Source: Candidatus Delongbacteria bacterium | GTDB lineage: Bacteria; UBA4055 | NCBI GenBank assembly: GCA_028702975.1 | Contig: JAQVNT010000136.1 | Span: forward strand, 1 to 5,123 | DNA: 5,123 nucleotides | Reading direction: 5' to 3' | The notes under the pieces: generated by a model | What the model saw: the letters and a program-made list of their open reading frames with translations, nothing else | The model's database searches: none | Told to the model about the DNA's origin: nothing | Part shown: piece by piece, positions 1 to 5,123 of the stretch | How the letters are laid out: the number at the start of each line of letters is the position of its first letter | How positions within the stretch are numbered: position 1 is the stretch's first letter | Translations under genes and position numbers: made by a program

Positions 1-371
1 TTGTCATTTATTATCTGTCTCCAAAATTTTTGTTTTGAGGAGACTTCTTTGCTTTAAAAGCTCCTCTTTTCCATGTTGTAAAATTTAAAACAGTACATAC
101 TGACCTCCTGTAATTAAAATTAGCTTTGCCGCTCATAAGAACGGATATGTTTTTTGTTTTATAATTCGGAATTTAAAAGACGGACGTCAAAGATCCAGAT
201 GCGGACCATAAAGTTGGGTGTGAAGAAAAGGTCAAGAAGCCTGGCCGATCCTACCGTCCGAATCCCGAACTACTTTCAAAATGTCTTACAATCATCATTA
301 CCTCCGTGTAGTTTGTTTAACTTAAGCCGGATTATACGAAAAAATTAAAGGAAAAGCAATAATTTATAGGA
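1..371. other. Non-coding stretch, no gene recognised
   Basis: Apart from the hairpin at 37-70, I see no gene here. The plus-strand open frame 154-348 begins with TTG, has no ribosome site and gives a basic, unfamiliar peptide, so it is not called. CAGTACATACTG at 91-102 is a near-perfect palindrome. Bases about 180-270 are noticeably GC-richer than the flanks. They carry the inverted pair ATTCGGA (164-170) / TCCGAAT (257-263), with CGGACG (181-186) able to compete for the same 3' arm (CGTCCG, 255-260). No tRNA or rRNA fold was recognised. Confidence 0.5.
37..70 (+). terminator. Possible rho-independent terminator on the plus strand
   Basis: GAGGAG (37-42) pairs with CTCCTC (61-66). The pairing extends inward by CTT (44-46) with AAG (58-60) across a one-base bulge, leaving an 11-base loop, and TTTT follows at 67-70. 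The T-run is on the plus strand, so it would end a gene entering from the left, convergent with the genes of this window. The T-tract is short and no stop codon of a recognisable gene is visible, so this is tentative. Confidence 0.35.
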
Positions 372-554
372 TTATCTGTATATCTCAATTATTTTTACAG
401 GGAGTTTCTTTTTTTTGTGATGCTTATTTTTTCCCGGCGTGATCTCAGATTTTTCCGTATCAGGTCTTTCTGTTTCTTTTTCGTTATGTTTCATATTCGC
501 GTACACTATCTCTGCCTTTTTTGTTCGTTCTAAAGGCAAGATAAGCACAAGCAA
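372..554 (-). CDS. Possible small K/E-rich protein, doubtful
   Basis: This is the only sizeable frame on the same strand downstream of the propeller gene. It would give about 60 residues from a TTG at 552-554, or 40 from the ATG at 492-494. It has a short hydrophobic start (LVLILPL) followed by a basic and acidic tail (KKAEIVYANMK, later a K/H-rich stretch HHKKKK) and ends in TAA. Neither candidate start has a clear ribosome site. The frame continues upstream through LQSQLIP, lengthening the hydrophobic part, to a TGA at 576-578 that is directly preceded by an in-frame ATG (579-581). The layout of a hydrophobic anchor then a charged tail resembles small single-pass membrane proteins, so this may be a decayed or truncated one. 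It is equally possible that the frame is chance in A-rich DNA. I do not recognise a family. Confidence 0.25.
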   Translation of the reverse strand: MLVLILPLERTKKAEIVYANMKHNEKETERPDTEKSEITPGKNKHHKKKKLPVKIIEIYR

Positions 555-564
555 AGGGATGAGC

Positions 565-580
565 TGTGATTGAAGTCACA
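565..580. promoter_or_regulatory. Candidate CRP/FNR-family operator, TGTGA-N6-TCACA
   Basis: TGTGATTGAAGTCACA is a perfect two-fold match to the classical CRP half-sites with the right 6-base spacer. It lies 10 bases past the stop codon of the propeller gene and just upstream (on the minus strand) of the doubtful small frame. As RNA the same bases form a 5-bp hairpin, but no T-run follows on either strand, so a terminator is unlikely. Whether a CRP-type regulator with this specificity exists in the host is unknown, and no promoter elements are obvious beside it. Confidence 0.3.
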
Positions 581-590
581 TAAAGGGAGA

Positions 591-1769
591 TTAATACTCG
601 AAAACGGATAAACGATTTTCATTTTTGTCGAGAACATATATCATTTCGCCGATAAAACGGATGCTTCCGGCTGATAATACATCATAAAAGCTTAAATTAC
701 TATTAGTACCGAAATCAAGCAGAATTGAATTAAGATAGATTCCGTTTTCAAAAATACTGAATTTCATTCTCGTATCGTCCGGATCTTCAATTGTGCGGCT
801 TTCCTCTACCCATAAACGGTCATTTTTGTCTGTATAAATCCATCTTATGGCCGGCTTGTAATCATAACTATTAATCCTTTCAGCAATATCCTCATTACTC
901 ATATCAGGATCATTCAAAAGTGTATATTTTTCCTTTACAGCATCTTTCTCAGGATCAGTTACTTTCAATCGTGCGTATTTTTTCCTTATAACTCTTTTAA
1001 GATTGTTTTGCGGATCGCGGACTTCAATTCTGTAATCGAAAAAATCTCCTTTGTTGGCAATATACATAATACTGTCTATTACTGCCGCAGTTTTGGTTAT
1101 GAGCAATTCTCCCTTAAGGTCTTTAGGCGGGTAATCAGTGCTTGAAGAGTCAAAAACCGCAACTCTTTTAAGGCTGCTCTCTCTCGATTCTATGATTTTA
1201 TGAAATTCAGCTCTATCTTCCAATCTTTTAAAAGAAAGCCTGCTGATCCATAAAAGCCCGTTTTTACAGAAGATGTCGTTATATAGAGATATGAAAGCTG
1301 GCATAATTGAACTGTTGATGAACTTGCCATCAGTACTGAAGCGGTTGAATTTCTTGACGGGTGTGTCTATTATGAACATTGTATCTTTAAGACATCCCAT
1401 ACCCATTACTCCCTGAAATTCACCGGGACCTGTTCCCGATCCTCCGAAATCGAACTGAAACTTACCGTTCTTATCGAATTTACTGATCTTAAGATCTGAT
1501 TCATCGAATATGTAAATATTCCCATTGTCATCAACTGTGAAATAAGATGCTGATCTAAAGTGATCATTCACAGAATCAGTGCCGTTTATCTCAAGGACTT
1601 TTTTCAGGTTTATATTTAACTCTTCAACTGAAACAGACGGAGTATTGTCATTAATAATGTTTGCGATGCCGTTGATTATCCTGACTTCGTAATTGAGGAT
1701 ATTTTCCTGTTTTTCCGTACAAGCTGCAAGAATTATCAAGCTTAAAACAACACTAACTAACTTTTTCAT
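591..1769 (-). CDS. Six-bladed beta-propeller lipoprotein
   Basis: A 392-residue exported protein. Residues 1-17 form a lipoprotein signal peptide (MKK, hydrophobic core, lipobox LAAC with Cys17). The mature region shows beta-propeller/NHL-like blades: FTVDDNGNIYIFD (77-89) then LKISKFDKNGKF (93-104) and the hallmark loop FGGSGTGPGEFQ (108-119). A further blade follows, with TMFIID and FNRFSTDGKF (residues 130-150). Later copies include YTDKNDRLWVEE (312-323) and a closing strand set IRFIGEMIYVLDKNENRLSVFEY region (370-392). This matches the '6-bladed beta-propeller' lipoproteins abundant in Bacteroidota and related phyla, which have no generally known activity; binding or scaffolding at the envelope is inference. 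The weaker blades in the middle (about 160-300) are diverged, with a charged helical-looking stretch near 270-300. It is separated by 136 bases from the upstream lipoprotein, so it may have its own promoter, though I cannot point to a convincing one. It ends in TAA at 591-593. Confidence 0.88.
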   Translation of the reverse strand: MKKLVSVVLSLIILAACTEKQENILNYEVRIINGIANIINDNTPSVSVEELNINLKKVLEINGTDSVNDHFRSASYFTVDDNGNIYIFDESDLKISKFDKNGKFQFDFGGSGTGPGEFQGVMGMGCLKDTMFIIDTPVKKFNRFSTDGKFINSSIMPAFISLYNDIFCKNGLLWISRLSFKRLEDRAEFHKIIESRESSLKRVAVFDSSSTDYPPKDLKGELLITKTAAVIDSIMYIANKGDFFDYRIEVRDPQNNLKRVIRKKYARLKVTDPEKDAVKEKYTLLNDPDMSNEDIAERINSYDYKPAIRWIYTDKNDRLWVEESRTIEDPDDTRMKFSIFENGIYLNSILLDFGTNSNLSFYDVLSAGSIRFIGEMIYVLDKNENRLSVFEY

Positions 1770-1773
1770 TATT

Positions 1774-1778
1774 CTCCT
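1774..1778 (-). promoter_or_regulatory. Ribosome binding site fixing the start of the beta-propeller lipoprotein
   Basis: AGGAG stands four bases upstream of the ATG at 1767-1769. A longer in-frame reading from an ATG at 1790 would place this purine tract inside the coding sequence and has no ribosome site of its own. The 1769 start also gives a textbook signal peptide. Confidence 0.8.
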
Positions 1779-1905
1779 TAATATTATCATTTATACTTTC
1801 GAACTCTTTAAGAATTCTGAGAGAACCTTGCCCGATGAGTTTTTATTCATAGGCCAAAATCTTTTCGTGCAGAAGTCTTTTTAGAATATATTTGTTGTTA
1901 TTATT

Positions 1906-2772
1906 CTACTTAACATCATAATCAATTAATACTTCCTCTTCGAATACATCGAAATAATCTATTATGTTATTAAATTCATCAGTACGTGCCAGATTCCAAA
2001 GCTCAAATCTTGTTTTAACAAATCCGTATTTAGATAAATAAAGAACAGATTTTACATCCTGATCCCATTCACCATCAAGACCCCAATCCCAAAAAGTTTG
2101 GATTTCGTAAACATCGAAATCTCCTGCTGGAACTTCGATCAGACCTGTGCCAATTACTTTCTTTACTTTGTTCAAAGTATACGAAACGCTTCCGGCATCC
2201 CACTCATTTCCAACTTCAATGGGATATTCAATTGATTTGAAGGGGTAGAAAGAAGATTTACTGTCTTTTATTTTCTTGATCAGAGAATTGTAACCAAGCC
2301 GTTCTTTCAATTCTGCGATAGAGTTGTAATCTTGATTTCTAAACCGGATTTTTTTGTTCGTACGAACATCAGTAAGTTGTATTGTTGTAAAAATATATTC
2401 ATAGAAACCGTCTTCTTTATTCATGTAGAAATCAACACCGCCCTCGATATCCTGTTTTCCGTTAACAGCTGTCTCTTCGCTTTTGATTATCACAACATGA
2501 ATGCTGTCCTCGAGTACTGTGTCTTTTACAGCTTCTGAGAATACTTCTGACAATTCGATAGTCGAATCTTTATACGTCGTACTCACTCCGACAGCAGTAC
2601 TTTCGTCCTTATACATAAGGCGGATCTTTCTATCATAATCCCAGGTGTTTCCTATGTTTAAAGGATAGATTTCTGGCAGATTTGTAAATTCAGGATCGTC
2701 GTCTTTCGTACAGCTTACGATCGTTGAGGCAAATACAACCAGCAGGATCATTCTGATAACTAAAAATTTCAT
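1906..2772 (-). CDS. Exported lipoprotein of unknown function with duplicated YPxxxGNxWD motif
   Basis: A 288-residue protein beginning with a type II signal peptide: basic Lys2/Arg7, a hydrophobic core (residues 8-19) and the lipobox IVSC with lipidated Cys21, followed by TKDDDPE. An acidic run after the cysteine often accompanies surface or outer-membrane lipoproteins in Bacteroidota. The mature part has YPLNIGNTWDYD (36-47) and a second copy, YPIEVGNEWD (183-192). EVPAGDFDVYEI (213-224) and LYLSKYGFVKTRFE (245-258) follow. This arrangement (a 'profile' of GNxW, then VPAGxFxxYxI, then a Y-S-x-GxG/FVK-like strand) is common in uncharacterised secreted beta-rich proteins of the FCB group. I know of no assigned activity and none of the residues suggests an enzyme site. 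GGGAGAG at 2777-2783 is a good ribosome site four bases before the ATG. It is last in the apparent operon; a 136-base gap follows. The base composition is AT-rich. Confidence 0.85.
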   Translation of the reverse strand: MKFLVIRMILLVVFASTIVSCTKDDDPEFTNLPEIYPLNIGNTWDYDRKIRLMYKDESTAVGVSTTYKDSTIELSEVFSEAVKDTVLEDSIHVVIIKSEETAVNGKQDIEGGVDFYMNKEDGFYEYIFTTIQLTDVRTNKKIRFRNQDYNSIAELKERLGYNSLIKKIKDSKSSFYPFKSIEYPIEVGNEWDAGSVSYTLNKVKKVIGTGLIEVPAGDFDVYEIQTFWDWGLDGEWDQDVKSVLYLSKYGFVKTRFELWNLARTDEFNNIIDYFDVFEEEVLIDYDVK

Positions 2773-2798
2773 ACATCTCTCCCAAGGTTTATTCTTAA

Positions 2799-3188
2799 CT
2801 ATATTTCTTCTTCGGCAATACTCTTATGAATATCATTGATGGCCATGAGAGCAGCTGATCCATACCACTCTTTGAGTTCCATGACCAGGCTGCCGTATAT
2901 GATCGCGGGGTCGGTGTTGGTAAGTTCTTCTGCCTCTTCTATTGAGCTTACATTGAAGATATATATCCCTCTCAGGTCGCCGTTATCAAGGAACGGTCCG
3001 GCTACGACGAGTTTTCTCGCGTCAGCCATTTTGCCGATATTGTCCAGATGCGCTCTCTGCAGCTCGTTCGCTTTATCAGGGTCGGCCGGTCTGTTCGGTC
3101 CTCTTTTCAGAAAAGCCATCACATATTTTCTCATTCCGTATTTGTCAGCACCGTATTTTGAGGCTTTATCTTTGTCGAATTGAGTCAT
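2799..3188 (-). CDS. YCII-related domain protein (YciI-like)
   Basis: A 129-residue soluble protein with one YciI-like (YCII, dimeric alpha-beta barrel) domain from about residue 19 to 115. Recognisable blocks are RKYVMAFLKRGPNR (20-33), LQRAHLDNIGKMA (43-55), LVVAGPFLDNGDLRGIYIF (60-78), the DP turn at 93-94 and ELKEWYGSAAL (104-114). H47 aligns with the conserved AHL histidine of E. coli YciI (H24), proposed as part of an active site. The biochemical role of the family is not settled. The first 18 residues are a charged, Lys/Asp- and Tyr-containing extension not typical of the domain; it is retained because the ribosome site is placed for it. No signal peptide or membrane segment is seen, so it is probably cytoplasmic. 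It sits 14 bases after the alcohol dehydrogenase and 26 bases before a lipoprotein gene, apparently in one operon. A functional link to the dehydrogenase is suggested only by this position. Confidence 0.88.
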   Translation of the reverse strand: MTQFDKDKASKYGADKYGMRKYVMAFLKRGPNRPADPDKANELQRAHLDNIGKMADARKLVVAGPFLDNGDLRGIYIFNVSSIEEAEELTNTDPAIIYGSLVMELKEWYGSAALMAINDIHKSIAEEEI

Positions 3189-3193
3189 TAGAT

Positions 3194-3198
3194 CTCCT
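3194..3198 (-). promoter_or_regulatory. Ribosome binding site deciding the YCII-protein start
   Basis: AGGAG lies five bases before the ATG at 3186-3188, inside the 14-base gap after the dehydrogenase stop. The alternative in-frame ATG at residue 19, where most YCII proteins would begin, has no comparable purine tract, so the longer form is preferred. Confidence 0.7.
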
Positions 3199-3202
3199 TT
3201 TA

Positions 3203-4375
3203 TTAGAGGCTCATTCTCAATATCTCAAGCACATCGTCCTTTCCCAGTTTTGCGAAGCTGCCGAGGTCACCGAAGGCGACTGCTTTTTCGGCCATTTCAT
3301 CCAGCCTTGAATCGTCAATTTTGAATTCGGACAGGGTAGATGGCATTCCGAGAGAAGAGAAGAATTCAGATGTTCTGTCAATTCCTTCCATGGCAATTTC
3401 AAAGTCATTTTTTTCCCCTGGAGAAATGTTCCAGACATTTTTTGCGTATTCAACGAATTTAGGCTGTGTGTCGTCGTCAAGTACGAACTTCATCCAGTTG
3501 GGGAAGAGGACTGACAGACCGGCGCCGTGGCTTATATCATAGATCGCGCTGACTTCGTGCTCTATCATGTGAGTAGCCCAGTCTGTCATTTTGCCGTAGG
3601 TCAGGATCTGGTTCAGCGCGAGGGTCCCGGCCCAAAGGATGTTCGCGCGGGCTTCGTAATTGTCGGGCTGTTCCATCACGACAGGCGCATAGTGAATAAC
3701 CGTTTTCATTACAGCTTCAGCAAGTCTGTCGGAAAGGTATGCGCTCTTCGTAGGGGAAAAGTATTGTTCGAAAACATGCGCCATTATGTCAACGATGCCC
3801 GCGGCTGTGTGGTAGGCCGGCACGGAGTATGTAAATTCAGGATCCAGCACGGCGAACTTCGGCCGGAGCGACTCGTGCCTGAACGGCAGTTTCCGTTCAG
3901 TCTCGTCGTCGGAAACGACTGAACCCCAGTTCGTTTCCGAGCCTGTGGCGGCGAGCGTGAGGATCACACCTAAAGGCAGCGGAGCCTTTTCAAGCTTCGC
4001 TTTGCGAAGGTAAAAGTCCCAGGGGTCGCCGTCGTAAACCGCTCCCGCCGCCATACCCTTGCACGCGTCAATGACGCTGCCTCCTCCGGCCGCAAGAATA
4101 AAATCGAGCCTGTTCTCGCGGATGATCTTAACGCCTTCTCTGACGCTCGAGATCCTCGGGTTCGGTTTAATTCCTGCAAGTTCTTTGAAAAAGATCCCGT
4201 TCTCGTTTAGTATTGTTACAATTCTATCGTAAATGCCGTTCTTTTTAATGCTCCCCCCGCCGTAAACGAGAAGAACTCTTGTTCCTTTGAATTTTTTTAT
4301 ATAACCGTTAAGATCTGCGATCACATCCTGACCGAAATATACTTCAGTTGGAAGTGACATCGTAAAATTAAGCAT
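3203..4375 (-). CDS. Iron-containing alcohol dehydrogenase, YqhD/BdhA-type (NADPH-dependent aldehyde reductase/butanol dehydrogenase)
   Basis: A complete 390-residue group III alcohol dehydrogenase, close to the usual length for the family (E. coli YqhD is 387). The N-terminal nucleotide-binding half carries VYGGGSIKKNG (residues 37-47) and AAGGGSVIDACKG (95-107), both characteristic of the YqhD/BdhA branch. The helical half supplies the four predicted metal ligands: D196 and H200 in GIVDIMAH, H269 in DWATHM, and H283 in ISHGAG, with the extra conserved H273 between them. Other matching blocks are LTLAATGSE (139-147), FAVLDPEFTY (174-183) and EARANILWAG (241-250). The family reduces short- and medium-chain aldehydes to alcohols in the cytoplasm, usually with NADPH and Zn or Fe; substrate and cofactor preference here are inferred. 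It starts 7 bases after the peptidase stop and lies 14 bases before the YCII gene. Much of the coding sequence is distinctly GC-richer than the flanking lipoprotein genes. Confidence 0.95.
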   Translation of the reverse strand: MLNFTMSLPTEVYFGQDVIADLNGYIKKFKGTRVLLVYGGGSIKKNGIYDRIVTILNENGIFFKELAGIKPNPRISSVREGVKIIRENRLDFILAAGGGSVIDACKGMAAGAVYDGDPWDFYLRKAKLEKAPLPLGVILTLAATGSETNWGSVVSDDETERKLPFRHESLRPKFAVLDPEFTYSVPAYHTAAGIVDIMAHVFEQYFSPTKSAYLSDRLAEAVMKTVIHYAPVVMEQPDNYEARANILWAGTLALNQILTYGKMTDWATHMIEHEVSAIYDISHGAGLSVLFPNWMKFVLDDDTQPKFVEYAKNVWNISPGEKNDFEIAMEGIDRTSEFFSSLGMPSTLSEFKIDDSRLDEMAEKAVAFGDLGSFAKLGKDDVLEILRMSL

Positions 4376-4379
4376 ATTT

Positions 4380-4384
4380 CTCCT
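4380..4384 (-). promoter_or_regulatory. Ribosome binding site of the dehydrogenase gene, overlapping the upstream stop codon
   Basis: On the minus strand the junction reads TAGGAGAAATATG. The TAG stop of the peptidase (4383-4385) shares bases with the AGGAG Shine-Dalgarno, and the ATG follows after four bases. This favours the start at 4375 over the in-frame ATG five codons further in, and suggests translational coupling of the two genes. Confidence 0.8.
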
Positions 4385-5123
4385 AATAGTTGTTTACAAA
4401 AAACACGAGTATGTCTTCAAATGCGTTATTGGTCTTGTTCCTACTCAGATCGTAATAGTTGTTCAGGATAGAGAATGCCAGTCTTTTGCCCTTTTTTGTG
4501 TAAAGGTAACCGGATAGAGCATTTACTCCGGTCATGGAACCGGTTTTTGCAAAAAGACGGTTCTGCAGGTCAGGGTGGATCATTTTAGTCTCAAGTGTGC
4601 CGTTCGTTCCGGGTCTCGGAAATGAAGAGAGGTAAGAAATAAAATTGTCGTCTTCGAGCATAGATGAAAGTACTCTTACGAACTTATCCGCCGAAAAATA
4701 ATTCATTCTCGAAAGTCCGCTGCCGTCGCATAAAGAAAAATTATCTATCCCAAAAACCTGTTTATAAAGATCCGAAGCTATTTTTATCAGGTTGTCATAG
4801 GTAGGTTCGATCTTTTCAAGCGAATCGGTCAGTGCTGTATCCTTTGCGAAAACTTCCGCCATTTCACGGAATATCTGTTCGGCGTAGAGGTTATTGCTTT
4901 CACCGTTGCATTTATTTATGATCCTGTAGAGGCTGTCGCTGTATAAAGTGCAGATCAAAAATCTGGTCGTGTCGGCAGGAGTAATATCTTTATCCATTAC
5001 CCTTACATCATTTTTTTTCAGATGTGATCTGAGACTGAGACTGTAAAATTTATCAGGATCATTGACGGTGACGAACCCGGTTGATGTGTTTTTGAAACTT
5101 GACCTTACTATAACTGAATCAGA
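4383..5123 (-). CDS. dacB: D-alanyl-D-alanine carboxypeptidase/endopeptidase, PBP4 type (peptidase S13), C-terminal part
   Basis: This is the last 246 residues of a penicillin-binding protein 4-like enzyme that trims or cleaves peptidoglycan cross-links in the periplasm. The frame stays open to the right edge (first complete codon 5121-5123), so the ATG at 4997 is internal, not the start. Of the three S13 active-site motifs, the second (SNN, fragment residues 76-78, equivalent to SxN) and third (KTG, residues 193-195, within FAKTGSMTGV) are present. The conserved DGSGLSR block sits at residues 133-139. The nucleophile motif SxxK, the signal peptide and most of the inserted domains must lie upstream, outside the window. 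E. coli PBP4 is about 477 residues, so roughly half is seen. The segment at residues 19-27 resembles the DP-x-F helix start before the SxN domain. The gene ends in TAG, which overlaps the ribosome site of the downstream dehydrogenase. Family assignment is firm; carboxypeptidase versus endopeptidase preference cannot be told. Confidence 0.93.
   Translation of the reverse strand, partial: SDSVIVRSSFKNTSTGFVTVNDPDKFYSLSLRSHLKKNDVRVMDKDITPADTTRFLICTLYSDSLYRIINKCNGESNNLYAEQIFREMAEVFAKDTALTDSLEKIEPTYDNLIKIASDLYKQVFGIDNFSLCDGSGLSRMNYFSADKFVRVLSSMLEDDNFISYLSSFPRPGTNGTLETKMIHPDLQNRLFAKTGSMTGVNALSGYLYTKKGKRLAFSILNNYYDLSRNKTNNAFEDILVFFVNNY

Noticed and set aside
1..22. Possible start (ATG at 5-7, minus strand) of a leftward gene, with GGAG at 19-22
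   Set aside because: Only two codons would be in the window, and the spacing of 11 bases is long. It cannot be supported from this sequence.
154..348. Plus-strand 64-codon open frame in the left non-coding region
   Set aside because: TTG start, no ribosome site, basic peptide of no known family. The underlying DNA looks more like a non-coding patch with inverted repeats.
1770..1790. Upstream ATG at 1790 as the start of the propeller gene
   Set aside because: It would put the AGGAG ribosome site inside the coding region and add seven residues in front of an otherwise perfect lipoprotein signal peptide.
1811..1818. AGAATTCT palindrome in the gap between the two lipoprotein genes
   Set aside because: Eight bases without a loop, convincing extended arms or a T-run. 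It is too short to call an operator or terminator.
2836..3183. Plus-strand open frame (115 codons) opposite the YCII gene
   Set aside because: It is antisense to a recognised domain with clear motifs, and its Ser/Leu-rich product looks like mirror coding.
3527..3922. Long plus-strand open frame (131 codons) opposite the dehydrogenase
   Set aside because: It is the antisense of a well-conserved enzyme in its GC-rich part, where stop codons are rare by composition. It has no recognisable family.
372..5123. TGA never used as the stop in the five confident genes, suggesting code reassignment
   Set aside because: The stops are TAA twice and TAG three times, but five genes are too few. All Trp codons in the recognised proteins are TGG with no in-frame TGA, so the standard code fits.

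Overview
The window is a stretch of bacterial chromosome in which every confident gene lies on the minus strand, so transcription runs right to left. Two exported lipoproteins with clear lipoboxes, a six-bladed beta-propeller lipoprotein, an S13-type D,D-peptidase, AT-rich DNA with strong AGGAG ribosome sites and the standard genetic code suggest a Gram-negative, probably an uncultivated or anaerobic member of the Bacteroidota/FCB superphylum. That placement is inference from gene content. There is no rRNA or other taxonomic marker in the window.

Layout, in transcription order: (1) the C-terminal half of a PBP4-like D-alanyl-D-alanine carboxypeptidase/endopeptidase (4383 to the right edge, 5' end outside the window); (2) an iron-type alcohol dehydrogenase of the YqhD/BdhA kind (3203-4375); (3) a YCII-domain protein (2799-3188); (4) a lipoprotein of unknown function (1906-2772). 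The gaps between these are 7, 14 and 26 bases, so they look like one transcription unit, and the ribosome site of the dehydrogenase overlaps the stop codon of the peptidase. After a 136-base gap comes (5) a six-bladed beta-propeller lipoprotein (591-1769), whose start is fixed by a ribosome site.

The left 590 bases hold no confident gene. They contain a weak K/E-rich small reading frame on the minus strand (372-554), a perfect TGTGA-N6-TCACA palindrome like a CRP/FNR-family operator (565-580), a GC-richer patch with short inverted repeats (about 164-270), and a hairpin followed by four T's on the plus strand (37-70) that could end a gene lying to the left.

Functionally the cluster mixes peptidoglycan maintenance (peptidase), aldehyde/alcohol redox (dehydrogenase), a small YCII protein of unclear role, and envelope lipoproteins. 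I see no mobile element, CRISPR array, tRNA, rRNA, toxin-antitoxin or defence module, and no convincing undescribed system. The most unusual points are the GC mosaic across the dehydrogenase, the duplicated YPxxxGNxWD motif in the lipoprotein, the CRP-like palindrome just after the propeller gene, and the small frame that begins ATG-TGA.
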